Origin: an uncultured Lachnospiraceae bacterium
GTDB taxonomy: Bacteria > Bacillota > Clostridia > Lachnospirales > Lachnospiraceae
Length of the DNA: 19,093 nt
Direction: 5' to 3'
Assembly (NCBI GenBank): GCA_900554205.1
Contig: USGM01000061.1
Location: forward strand, 1-19,093
Part shown: in pieces, positions 1-7,178 of the stretch
How the letters are laid out: each line of letters opens with the position of its first letter
How positions within the stretch are numbered: the first letter of the stretch is position 1
Notes under the pieces: model-generated
Seen by the model: the letters and a program-made list of their open reading frames with translations, nothing else
Database searches by the model: none
What the model was told of the DNA's origin: nothing
Position numbers and translations under genes: made by a program

Positions 1-55
1 TATCAAGGAAGGGGATGCCGTGATCCTGTATTCCAAGCTGAAGGACAATGACTGA
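1..55 (+). CDS. C-terminal end of a TrkA-C domain transporter/regulator (partial, enters from left edge)
   Basis: Only the last 17 codons and the stop are in the window (IKEGDAVILYSKLKDND, TGA at 53-55). The longer second copy at 1765-1905 adds an upstream stretch with ELIVMIRR and RTIIPNG. Together these match the RCK/TrkA-C fold found at the C-terminus of CPA-type potassium/proton antiporters and Trk/Ktr potassium-channel regulators, where it binds a cytoplasmic ligand and gates the transporter. Which of these proteins it belongs to cannot be told from this fragment. It runs convergently into the HD pseudogene, with the two stop codons five bases apart. Confidence 0.6.
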   Translation, partial: IKEGDAVILYSKLKDND

Positions 56-160
56 CCGGCTCACAGTACCTTTGAACCGTTTACGGTAAGCCGGAAATTC
101 GCTCCGAGCATTTCTGCCGCTCCCTTGCACATCATCATTCGTCCCAGAAAGATTTCAAAA
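1..160. repeat. Direct repeat copy A: transporter 3' end plus HD-gene 3' end
   Basis: Bases 1-55 are identical to 1851-1905. After a stretch present only here (56-107), bases 108-160 match 1906-1958 with three mismatches. The mismatches lie in the HD-gene part, while the transporter part is perfectly conserved. A weaker match continues between about 586-618 here and 1964-1996 in copy B, which are the sequences upstream of the HD gene. The two copies are about 1.8 kb apart in the same orientation. Confidence 0.9.
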
Positions 161-527
161 TACTCATACATGCTGCATATTTTCGGGTCAATCTGCAGAT
201 TCAGCGTTATGACCCTTTTATCTGAATGCGCTCCTCTATGTTCAAATCCGTCTTCTTCAGAATATCATTTGCTAACAACGCGCCGTATTCCGCATGATGG
301 CTTCTGTTGACGGCATTTCCGATGTCATGCATGAACCCGGCAATCCTGACAAGCTCGCGCTCCTTCTCGGAATATCCCAGCTTTTCCAGAATATAGGCGG
401 CTCTCTCCGCTACCAGTCCGGAATGCGCCTCCGAATGATCTGTATATCCCATGGCACCCAGATTGTCATTGCCCTTCTTGATAAATGCCAGAATCTCTTT
501 ATTCTGCTTCAGTTCCTCATAAGTCAT
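61..527 (-). pseudogene. HD-domain phosphohydrolase, internal deletion plus frameshift
   Basis: The start is the ATG at 527 (MTYEELKQNKEILAF), preceded by a GTGGGAAGA ribosome site. The N-terminal 100 residues have the HD metal-binding pattern: His residues around 30-35 (DHSEAHS), the HD pair at 66-67 (GFMHDIGN) and the following HH. The reading frame breaks at ERIQIKGS-stop near 207. In another frame, coding resumes at once (RVITLNLQID, then SMYEYFEIFLGRMMMC, ending TVNGSKVL) and stops at 61-63. From memory of intact clostridial relatives, roughly 70 residues between these parts are missing, so the gene lost an internal block and its frame. It was probably a small metal-dependent nucleotide phosphohydrolase. 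The longer ORF start at 686 has no support from the family. Confidence 0.75.
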
Positions 528-633
528 TCTTCCCACCTGCCCACTTTCGTTTTTACTGAAATAGTAACGGAACCGGGAGGGGGCTGCTACCATGGGAAGG
601 TAAAATGTGGGTAAAATCTGTAATGGGGTAGTT

Positions 634-921
634 TTATGCTCTCTGTTTCGGTACAAACTCAATCTTAAGAGCCATTCCCATACCATCTGCTAATCTTTTA
701 AGCAAATTGACAGACGGATTCCTTGTTCCATTCTCGAGCTTGCTAATATCAGCCTGATTAATACCAGTGCGTTCAGCCAGCTCCTTCTGTGTCATATTCT
801 GAGAAGTACGAGCATCTACGATAGCCCTTATGACATCCATCTCTGGCTGGATTGCTTCATATTCCTTTTTAAATTCGTCATCCTGTAACTGCTTAGAAAG
901 CATATCATCAAATGTTCTCAT
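634..921 (-). CDS. XRE/HigA-like helix-turn-helix antitoxin
   Basis: This 95-residue protein has an acidic N-terminal arm (FDDMLSKQLQDDEFKKEYEA) and a Cro/C1-type HTH at about 41-91 (MTQKELAERTG, then QADISKLENGTRNPS). That layout is typical of antitoxins whose toxin gene lies immediately upstream in type II HigBA/RelBE-like pairs. It would bind its own promoter and neutralise the toxin. Its start overlaps by 14 bases the 3' end of a toxin remnant (908-1030), as in intact pairs. With the toxin truncated, this is probably an orphan antitoxin or repressor. An AGGGTG ribosome site lies seven bases before the ATG. The HTH fold is very likely, and the antitoxin role rests on the neighbour. Confidence 0.85.
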   Translation of the reverse strand: MRTFDDMLSKQLQDDEFKKEYEAIQPEMDVIRAIVDARTSQNMTQKELAERTGINQADISKLENGTRNPSVNLLKRLADGMGMALKIEFVPKQRA

Positions 922-1030
922 CCTTCATCACCCTTTCTATAAAATCTTTTCTTCTATCCTTGGCAATCTGTATCTCTTCTTTGGGCGTTTTCTGAGTCTT
1001 TTTCACAAAGCCGTTTGTCAGTATTATATG
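908..1030 (-). pseudogene. C-terminal stump of a RelE/HigB-type toxin
   Basis: In the frame ending with TGA at 908-910 the minus strand encodes HIILTNGFVKKTQKTP, then KEEIQIAKDRRKDFIERVMK. The element GFxKKTxKTP followed by EIxxAKxRRxDF is the C-terminus of phage Gp49-like/HigB toxins, which are ribosome-dependent mRNA interferases. A stop (1031-1033) lies directly upstream in the same frame, and no toxin N-terminus is seen beyond it, so about two thirds of the protein is gone. The stump overlaps the antitoxin start by 14 bases, which fixes its identity as the former partner. It is too short to be active. Confidence 0.7.
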
Positions 1031-1273
1031 TCAATTATCCATTTAAAATGTGAATACAGGCTATTTCTATAAAGATGTGTAGTAGAAACCAATAAACGGC
1101 CTATTTATAGGCTTTGTGAAAACATCCAAAGATATTAGCAAGGCAGCCAAGGCGATATGTCTCAGTCGCAATACTTACAAGTCATTCTGCCATCTATCAG
1201 TTTGTATTGTTTTACTTAGAAGGTAGGGGGCAAATTTAAGAAAATGTCCCCGTTAACAATTTAAATATACTAA
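1031..1273. other. Non-coding/degenerate gap with a small palindrome and a 36-codon HTH-like remnant
   Basis: No intact gene is visible. A perfect palindrome GCCTAT-TT-ATAGGC lies near 1100-1113. On the plus strand, 1116-1226 is open (GTG to TAG) and reads KDISKAAKAICLSRNTYKSF, which resembles the C-terminal helix-turn-helix of resolvases or a similar DNA-binding tail. It may be the stump of a recombinase. Around 1225-1255, GGGGGC and GTCCCC form an interrupted inverted repeat of the kind seen at insertion-sequence ends, but no transposase is present. All of these readings are weak. Confidence 0.3.
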
Positions 1274-1765
1274 TTACAAAACATAATTCCTGTCAGTTTT
1301 TGTCTCATTAACTGCTAATCTCTTAATCAACTCATATAGATTGTCCATATCAAGATTCTCGTTTGAATACTTTACACTAATAACCAATTCTTTCTTTTTA
1401 GTATTCTTGCTCCATTGAATCTTATCGTAGGGAATTACAGCTTTTCCTTTACCTTTAATAACTGGCATTAGTCCTTCCGTAGTGAACAATAAATCCATAT
1501 CTCCATTTGTGCGATCATCCATTACTGCCAACGTTCTCGTTCTAAAATTTTTGTACTTCTTTCCATAGAAATATCTATTCATTCTTGGATCTTCCTGTGT
1601 ATAGAACTCTATCTCGGCCACATTTATTACAATTCCCTTGATGCTGTCACGAATCGCATCAATCATTGCTCTGTTTTTCTGTATTCTTTCATTCTGTTTA
1701 ATTGCTGTATCCCCAATCAAATCTGGAGTGAAGTAAACAGCAAGTGAATCATTATAGAAAGCAGG
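1274..1765 (-). pseudogene. Hypothetical protein, 5'-truncated
   Basis: The frame is open from 1765 to the stop at 1274 and encodes about 163 residues beginning PAFYNDSLAVYFTPDLIGD. There is no ATG near the front. The only early start is a TTG at 1720 without a ribosome site, and the coding signal clearly extends upstream of it. The upstream stop (1766-1768) falls exactly where the duplicated transporter fragment begins, so the 5' part was probably cut off at that junction. The C-terminal half (GKGKAVIPYDKIQWSKN, then a regular beta pattern) resembles small PH-like or DUF domains that follow a membrane or kinase part. The family is not recognised and no function is proposed. Its AT-richness exceeds that of the genes to the right. 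Confidence 0.55.
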
Positions 1766-1905
1766 TCAAGGATCTGGACATCTCACGTCAGGAGCTGATC
1801 GTGATGATCCGCCGCAAAAACCGCACAATCATCCCTAACGGTCAGACGTATATCAAGGAAGGGGATGCCGTGATCCTGTATTCCAAGCTGAAGGACAATG
1901 ACTGA
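1765..1905 (+). pseudogene. Second copy of the TrkA-C domain C-terminus (3' fragment only)
   Basis: The frame reads VKDLDISRQELIVMIRRKN, then RTIIPNGQTYIKEGD, and ends AVILYSKLKDND-stop at 1903-1905. This is a TrkA-C domain without the rest of its protein. There is no start codon with a ribosome site in this frame, and the frame is closed at 1729-1731. The last 55 bases are identical to 1-55, so it is a copy of the gene that enters at the left edge. It abuts, head to head, the truncated minus-strand ORF 1274-1765, which marks a recombination joint near 1750-1765. Confidence 0.75.
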
Positions 1906-1996
1906 GCATCTCTGCCGCTCCCTTACACATCATCATTCGTCCCGGAAAGATTTCAAAAATGCCGCTACCATAGGAATATAAAATATAAGTAAATTC
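1851..1996. repeat. Direct repeat copy B with collapsed HD gene
   Basis: Bases 1851-1905 equal 1-55, and 1906-1958 match 108-160 (three mismatches). Bases 1964-1996 resemble 586-618, the region upstream of the HD gene in copy A. Here the entire HD coding region between its 3' terminus and its 5' leader has been deleted, and the last 15 or so codons are missing as well. What remains is a scar of about 90 bases between the transporter fragment and the cdaR-like gene. Confidence 0.8.
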
Positions 1997-2005
1997 CGCG
2001 GTGGA

Positions 2006-3130
2006 TTATTCCACAAGCCGGTTCCAGAATTTCAGTGCAAGCGTAAAAATATAGGCTCCCCGGCAGGTTCTGATATCCACGCCGGTCTGCTCATTCAGTC
2101 TGGTGATACGGTATTTGACTGTATTTTTATGCAGGAACAGCCTTTCCCCGATAGCGATCAGGGAACCATTTTCCTCCAGGTAGATCCTCGCAAACTCCAG
2201 TTCCTTCGCCGCCGTATCGTCTATTGTGCCAAAGAGCCGCGTCAGGTACCTGCGGCAGGTCTTCTTGGGAATATCCTGTATAACAAAATCAAAGTCAAAC
2301 TCATCGTACCACGTCAGCAATTCCCCTCTGCGGGTTGCGATCTCCAGCGCCGCCAGAGCCCGTTCATAATTCTCATGGAGATGAAACGATGCCGGTGTAT
2401 CCGCAACACCCATATGAATCGTACATCCGTATTTTTCCGTCAGTTCCTGCGCCGCCCGCTGAAAGGTCGGCAAAAGCATTTCTACTTTTTCTTCCTTTAT
2501 GATGCAGATCATTTTTGTCGCTGTGCGGAAGGCGCTGCCGGACAGTCTGCTTCGCAGAAGCTGGCGGATATAGCGGGAAATCAATGTGTAGGTGTCATCC
2601 TCCGGCTGCCTCTCAAAATCCACGGATAATACGGCAATTCTCACTGTGCCGGAGACATCAATCGCCAGAGCCTCCGCCATTCTCCTGAACTCCGCCTCAT
2701 TTTTCATTTCCAGTTCCCCCAGAATCCACTCATCATAAAAACGATCCCGTGCCTTTTGTTCAATCACCGTCCGCTCTCTGATCCTGCTGTCAAGCAAAAG
2801 AATTTCTGTCATTCTCTTTATGATCTGACCATACTTAAGCACTTCCGAAACCTTTCCTGTAATACCTATCGTTCCTACCAGCTCATTTTCAAACATGATC
2901 GGCAGGTTTACGCCGTTTTTTGCCCCGGCATACTGCACGTCATCCTCCACGACCAGAAGAGGCAACTGCTCCGCAATTAACTTTCTCGCACCGTCGTGAA
3001 GCTGTCCCTCTCTCTCCGGGTCACTGCTTGCAATGATAACGCCCTCTGTGTTCATGATGTTAATGTTCTGTCCGATCGTCTCCGCAAGCTGCGTCACAAT
3101 CTCCCTCGCCGTCAGTGTCTCTATCGTCAT
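2006..3130 (-). CDS. CdaR-family sugar diacid regulator
   Basis: This 374-residue transcription factor has the usual CdaR length and order. An N-terminal diacid-recognition domain (about 5-135, with VTQLAETIGQNINIMN, ASSDPEREGQ and the NELVGTIGITG signature) is followed by a central GGDEF-like/PucR linker (about 160-300). A C-terminal PucR-type HTH_30 ends the protein (ENGSLIAIGERLFLHKNTVKYRITRLN, about 322-350, in pieces). In Escherichia coli, CdaR activates glucarate, galactarate and glycerate genes. Here it is divergent from glycerate kinase, which it most likely controls through the shared region 3131-3283. The ATG at 3130 is preceded by GGAGGGG at five bases. The exact effector (glycerate, glucarate or galactarate) cannot be read from the sequence. 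Confidence 0.9.
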   Translation of the reverse strand: MTIETLTAREIVTQLAETIGQNINIMNTEGVIIASSDPEREGQLHDGARKLIAEQLPLLVVEDDVQYAGAKNGVNLPIMFENELVGTIGITGKVSEVLKYGQIIKRMTEILLLDSRIRERTVIEQKARDRFYDEWILGELEMKNEAEFRRMAEALAIDVSGTVRIAVLSVDFERQPEDDTYTLISRYIRQLLRSRLSGSAFRTATKMICIIKEEKVEMLLPTFQRAAQELTEKYGCTIHMGVADTPASFHLHENYERALAALEIATRRGELLTWYDEFDFDFVIQDIPKKTCRRYLTRLFGTIDDTAAKELEFARIYLEENGSLIAIGERLFLHKNTVKYRITRLNEQTGVDIRTCRGAYIFTLALKFWNRLVE

Positions 3131-3283
3131 AATGTCCCCTCCGTTATTTCCAACATATCACAACCATGCGGCTGCCGCAACCCAGAGGACAGTTTTTTGT
3201 GCGGATTATTGGCTTTTGAGACATATGTTTTTATTTTCTCATCCTTTATAATAAAAGTATTAAAACGAAAGGAGATAACCACC
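3131..3283. promoter_or_regulatory. Divergent control region cdaR-like / glycerate kinase
   Basis: The 153 bases hold a perfect inverted repeat TGCGGC-T-GCCGCA at 3167-3179, a candidate operator for the CdaR-like regulator. A consensus -10 box TATAAT (3247-3252) faces glycerate kinase. No good -35 sits 17 bases upstream (TTGAGA at 3216-3221 is 25 bases away), which fits an activator-dependent promoter. The ribosome site AAAGGAG (3268-3274) lies nine bases before the ATG at 3284. The -10 and ribosome site are clear, and the operator is inference. Confidence 0.5.
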
Positions 3284-4393
3284 ATGCAGAAGGTAATTGT
3301 GATTCCGGACAGCTTTAAGGGCAGCATGTCCTCACCGGAGGTTGCCGACATTCTCGCGGCAGCTGCGATGAAATATGTGAAATGTGATGTGATTAAGATT
3401 CCCATTGCCGACGGCGGGGAGGGAAGTGTTGACTGCATTCTGCGAGCAAAGGGCGGGACACGCAAGCTGGCAAAAGTCCACTCCCCTGAGGGTGCCCTCA
3501 TTGAGGCTGCCTTCGGTATCATTGACGATCATACCGCTGTCATAGAAATTGCCGAAAGCAGCGGACTGACGAAGCAGACAGGCTTTCATGCGCTGGAAGC
3601 CAGCACTTACGGTTTCGGTGAACTCATAAGGGCTGCGCTGGAGATCGGCTGCCGGAATTTCTTTCTCTGTCTCGGCGGAAGTGCAACGACAGACTGTGGC
3701 TGCGGGATGGCGGCTGCTCTTGGCGTCAATTTCTACAATGCGGATAAGGAGACCTTCATTCCCACAGGAGGCACAATGTCCAAAGTGGAAAAAATTGATC
3801 TGTCGCATCTGGATCAACGCGTCAGACAGTCAACCTTTACCGTGATGAGCGATGTAATCAATCCTCTTTACGGTCCTATGGGTGCCGCCTATGTCTTCGC
3901 GCCGCAGAAGGGTGCAACTGACGAAGAGGTGAAAATTCTGGATGCAGGTCTTGTCCACATCGCCGGTGTGATAGAGCGCGACTGTCATGTGGACTCCCAC
4001 ATGAATGCAGCGGGTGCGGCAGGAGGAACCGGCTACGGCTGCGCGGCATTCCTCGGTGCGAAAATCGTCAGCGGCATCGACGGACTGCTGAGTCTCTGCC
4101 GGTTTGATACCCTGCTGCAGGATTGTGGTCTCATCGTGACCGGAGAAGGCTGTCTGGATAGCCAAAGCCTTATGGGGAAGGTGTTAAGCGGCATCCGGCA
4201 GCATTCCGGTGACATCCGCATCGTCTCATTCTGCGGCATCTGTAAGGCTCGCGCGGACGAGCTTGCCGACCGGAATATTTCCGCCGTGGAGATCGGACGC
4301 GGCATTCCTTTGGCAGAATCCATGAGCAACGGCCGCCACTATCTCAGCCTTGCAGCGAATGCCTATTTCAAAATATTGTCTTTACCTTCTTGA
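3284..4393 (+). CDS. Glycerate kinase (GarK/GlxK family)
   Basis: This 369-residue cytoplasmic enzyme phosphorylates D-glycerate with ATP to phosphoglycerate (the 2-phospho product in this family), linking sugar-acid breakdown to glycolysis. Family motifs appear in order: IPDSFKGSMSS at the N-terminus, IPIADGGEGSVD near 43-54, LGGSATTDCGCGMAAALG near 127-144, SDVINPLYGPMGAAYVFAPQKGA near 189-211 (in pieces), AAGAAGGTGYG near 246-256 and GEGCLDSQSLMGK near 289-301. The true start is the ATG at 3284 with its own AAAGGAG site; the frame is open further upstream, but that part is not kinase-like. Length matches the family (about 370-385). It is the only structural gene of the pathway in the window, with no dehydrogenase, permease or dehydratase beside it. 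Confidence 0.95.
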   Translation: MQKVIVIPDSFKGSMSSPEVADILAAAAMKYVKCDVIKIPIADGGEGSVDCILRAKGGTRKLAKVHSPEGALIEAAFGIIDDHTAVIEIAESSGLTKQTGFHALEASTYGFGELIRAALEIGCRNFFLCLGGSATTDCGCGMAAALGVNFYNADKETFIPTGGTMSKVEKIDLSHLDQRVRQSTFTVMSDVINPLYGPMGAAYVFAPQKGATDEEVKILDAGLVHIAGVIERDCHVDSHMNAAGAAGGTGYGCAAFLGAKIVSGIDGLLSLCRFDTLLQDCGLIVTGEGCLDSQSLMGKVLSGIRQHSGDIRIVSFCGICKARADELADRNISAVEIGRGIPLAESMSNGRHYLSLAANAYFKILSLPS

Positions 4394-4410
4394 GCACATG
4401 GTTTGAGCAT

Positions 4411-4448
4411 AGGAGGTTCGCCCACGTGTCAGCGGGTCGAATCCTCCT
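4411..4448. terminator. Stem-loop at the convergent gene ends (possible bidirectional terminator)
   Basis: AGGAGG-TTCG-CCC pairs with GGG-t-CGAA-t-CCTCCT, two single-base bulges, around a ten-base loop. It spans the 35-base gap between the glycerate kinase stop (4393) and the sigma factor stop (4429) and reaches into the last codons of the latter. There is no clear U-run on either side, so termination efficiency is uncertain, but the position is right for both converging transcripts. Confidence 0.45.
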
Positions 4449-7062
4449 CAAATGTAATTTGCCATTTTTCAGCGTACTTTTCCGCCGCAGAGCCTTTCTC
4501 TCCGTAGATGACCAGATTAGAATTGCCGCTCATAAAGATACCGTCACCAATCTTCGTGACACTGGCGGGAATATAAATCTTTTTCAGAGAGTAGCTGTTG
4601 AAAAATGCCTTATCTCCGATCTCCTCGACACCGTCCGGGATGACGATCTCCTGAAGACTGTTGCAGGAAGAAAATGCCCTTTCCCCTATCACGCGCAAGG
4701 TGCTCGGCAGGGAGACATCTGTGATATTCAGATATCCGGTGAATGCCATCGGTGTGATGCTCGTGATTCCTTCCTCTATGATGACTGTAGTGGGATCCCC
4801 CCGGAAAACATCGTAGGTCCACGGTGCAACCTCATTTCTGCCGCTATACTCCGGCATATCTCCCTCGCCGGATACTGTGAACACACCATTCTCAAAGTGC
4901 ATGGAAACCGTATCTGTCAGCTGCCATGTTGTGCCTGAATTTGTCTCATGCACACCCTGTTCCGTATCCGTTTCGTTAGAGATGGCCGGTGTCTGATTAC
5001 TCTCCGGCTTATCTGAAGCAGGCGCCGACATTTTCTTGTAGACATAATCAGGCAAGCCCCGGAAAGCATAGGTCTGCCAATCCGCATCATCCGGCACATC
5101 GACATAGATCATACCGTCTTCCTCCAGATAAAAGAACGCGATTCTTCTGTCAATAGGGTTTCCTGCAAGGTCTGTCAGGGTCAGCACTTCCAGATCCTTT
5201 CCGGTGAAATGAAGCTCCTGACCGTCCAGAGTCCAGTATCCCTCGTACTCAACGATTGTGTCAGCGTAGTCTTCCGTGATCTGTGTTGTCTCAGAGCCGA
5301 TCTGCTTTACATACAGTGTAGCACCTTCGCCCCCATCCGGCTCCCACTTTTCATATTCATACATATTTCCCAGTGCGGCGATTGTACCGGGTTCCTCTGC
5401 CGTCGTTACGGTAGGTGTACTTCCGTATCCCTCGACCTTCACAATGATATCTGTCTTTGTGTCAACCGGAAAATACGAGCTGTTGGCATCCGGTCTGTTC
5501 GTCTCATAATAATTTAATGTTGTTCCCGGCGTATAGACATCTCCTCCTACGATAGAGGAAATCCTGATCTTTCCCGGCAGATTCAGCCTGACCGTGACCA
5601 TCTGGGCATCATGAAATTTATTCTGCAAGGCAGCGCTGTCAAAGCGGTACTCATCATCACTGACCTTCGTCGCGGTCAATGTCGGCCCGTCATACTGGTA
5701 CGCAAATTCATAAGGCTCAGGCACCTCCACGCCGTACATCTTGATAAACTCCGAATAATCATCCTCCATTTTCCATGCATCTTCCAGCTCCGCTGTCGTC
5801 GTGTCTACCAGCCGGATGATAAAACCTTCCGCTGTGCTCACATTCAGGCTCCACGTATCCGTAGTAAAATTATGCAGGTATTGCATATTCAGCGTTTCCG
5901 GTTCCATACCGGCAAAGCTGTCATTGTATGCTATCGCCAGTTCCACACCCTCCGGCAGATGATCGATTTTCTCTTTGATCAGCACACACTTCAGAGAATC
6001 CCCCTGTGCCTTCAGATCGTCAACGGAAAACCGGTACTCCGTGTCCGAAACCTTATAGGGATATACCGCCTCTGCATCCTCTGTCCAGTAATCTCCAAAA
6101 TACAGCCCCAGATACTCGGACAGATCATCTGCAAGCGTCAGCCTCTGAATCACCTCTTCCGCTCCTGCCGGCACATCAGGCTGTCCCGGCTCCTGCGGTT
6201 GGGCAAAATGGATGACTGCTGCCGTGCCGATACCTGCAACAGCAACCGCTCCCGCGATCATAAGCGCTTTCGCCGCAGTTCCCATGGATGCTGCTTTCGC
6301 TCCAAGGCCTGCTGCCTTGGCGGCCTCTCCTCCCGCCGCTGCTGCTTCTCCCGCTGCAATGACGCCGCCCTGCAAACCGACATTGGAGCAGGCACCGTTG
6401 TAAATATTCTGTGCCGCCTGCACGGTCAGTTTTGTCTTGTCTGCCATTGTCCTGATTGCATACCACAGAACCGGAAGTCCGATCACATGCAGTCTGTAGC
6501 CCTCCTTTTTCTCCTTTTCCTCCACTCTGGATTTGATATATTTCCGTGCGTAGTTGAGACGGCTCTTAATGGTATTTTCAGAGCACTCCAACATTTCCGC
6601 AATCTGTTCCACCTTCATGCCATCGAAGTAGTAAGCAACAACCGCCACCTTCTGCAATTCAGGCAGTTCCTCAATGATTCCCCTGACAATATCAGCGGTT
6701 GCCTTCTGATCCGCCGTCAGCTCCGGCATCGTAGAGAGATCATTGTTTTCAAGCTCATCGAGCATTCCCTCTGCCTCCTCTCCGAGCAGAATATCTTTTC
6801 TTTTTCTGTTTAGTCTCTTTGCCTGATTACAGGTAATTGCAAACAGCCACGCATACAAAGCCTCCGGAGTCTGCAGCGTATGTATATTCCTGTATGCCTC
6901 CACGAAGACAATCTGCGTGAGATCCTGCGCGTCTTCCTCTGTATGCACCAGCTGCTTCGCCCTGAAATACACCCTATTGTAGGTTGCCGAATAGACCGCA
7001 TTAAAGCCCTTTTCATCTCCCTTTTTCATCTGTTCAATTGCTTGTCTGATCTTATCTTCCAT
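4429..7062 (-). CDS. ECF sigma factor fused to a membrane anchor and BspA-like LRR ectodomain
   Basis: The protein is 877 residues from the ATG at 7062 (MEDKIRQAIE), which has GGAGGAG six bases upstream; a GTG ten codons earlier is less likely. Sigma region 2 lies at about 20-90 (EEDAQDLTQIVFVEAYRN) and region 4 at about 132-176 (LPELQKVAVVAYYFDGMKVE, then CSENTIKSRLN). An Ala/Gly-rich linker leads to one transmembrane helix at about 261-286 (ALMIAGAVAVAGIGTAAVI). The remaining 590 residues should lie outside the cell. They contain two related segments, each with KVSD(T/D)EYRF. The last 90 residues are LRR_5 repeats (LPSTLRVIGERAF, IPDGVEEIGDKAF, IPASVTKIGDGIF) with a typical SAAEKYAEKW end. 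It probably links surface sensing to transcription. No separate anti-sigma gene is adjacent. Confidence 0.85.
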   Translation of the reverse strand: MEDKIRQAIEQMKKGDEKGFNAVYSATYNRVYFRAKQLVHTEEDAQDLTQIVFVEAYRNIHTLQTPEALYAWLFAITCNQAKRLNRKRKDILLGEEAEGMLDELENNDLSTMPELTADQKATADIVRGIIEELPELQKVAVVAYYFDGMKVEQIAEMLECSENTIKSRLNYARKYIKSRVEEKEKKEGYRLHVIGLPVLWYAIRTMADKTKLTVQAAQNIYNGACSNVGLQGGVIAAGEAAAAGGEAAKAAGLGAKAASMGTAAKALMIAGAVAVAGIGTAAVIHFAQPQEPGQPDVPAGAEEVIQRLTLADDLSEYLGLYFGDYWTEDAEAVYPYKVSDTEYRFSVDDLKAQGDSLKCVLIKEKIDHLPEGVELAIAYNDSFAGMEPETLNMQYLHNFTTDTWSLNVSTAEGFIIRLVDTTTAELEDAWKMEDDYSEFIKMYGVEVPEPYEFAYQYDGPTLTATKVSDDEYRFDSAALQNKFHDAQMVTVRLNLPGKIRISSIVGGDVYTPGTTLNYYETNRPDANSSYFPVDTKTDIIVKVEGYGSTPTVTTAEEPGTIAALGNMYEYEKWEPDGGEGATLYVKQIGSETTQITEDYADTIVEYEGYWTLDGQELHFTGKDLEVLTLTDLAGNPIDRRIAFFYLEEDGMIYVDVPDDADWQTYAFRGLPDYVYKKMSAPASDKPESNQTPAISNETDTEQGVHETNSGTTWQLTDTVSMHFENGVFTVSGEGDMPEYSGRNEVAPWTYDVFRGDPTTVIIEEGITSITPMAFTGYLNITDVSLPSTLRVIGERAFSSCNSLQEIVIPDGVEEIGDKAFFNSYSLKKIYIPASVTKIGDGIFMSGNSNLVIYGEKGSAAEKYAEKWQITFEEDSTR

Positions 7063-7125
7063 GATTTTTCTCCTCCGTAATTCTGTCTTCACATCTGCAT
7101 CCCTCCATTTTCTGCTCTATATATT

Positions 7126-7152
7126 AAGTACCCTCTACACTCCTTTGGGTTT
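7126..7152 (-). promoter_or_regulatory. Candidate ECF-type promoter for the sigma factor gene
   Basis: Read on the minus strand, AAACCC (7147-7152) and GTACTT (7126-7131) are separated by 15 bases. A long A/T tract at 7161-7180 lies just upstream and could act as an UP element. AAC-containing -35 boxes are typical of ECF promoters, so autoregulation is plausible. No sigma-A style pair is better placed. This rests on motif resemblance only. Confidence 0.3.
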
Positions 7153-7178
7153 TAAATTTATTAAAAAAATTTTTTTTT

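Noticed and set aside
528..686. Upstream extension of the HD-domain frame to 686
   Set aside because: The extra 53 residues do not resemble the family, overlap the antitoxin gene end, and the ATG at 527 has its own ribosome site.
2996..3283. Upstream extension of the glycerate kinase frame
   Set aside because: The region is antisense to the cdaR-like gene and its control region; the kinase motif begins right at the ATG 3284 with a good ribosome site.
4411..4448. tRNA-like 3' half (GGGTCGAATCC resembles a T arm)
   Set aside because: No acceptor, D or anticodon arms can be drawn and the bases are the end of the sigma factor gene; a simple stem-loop explains it.
5611..6813. 400-codon open frame on the plus strand
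   Set aside because: It is antisense to the sigma factor gene, has no domain pattern, is rich in Cys/His/Arg, and has no ribosome site; a shadow of the real gene.
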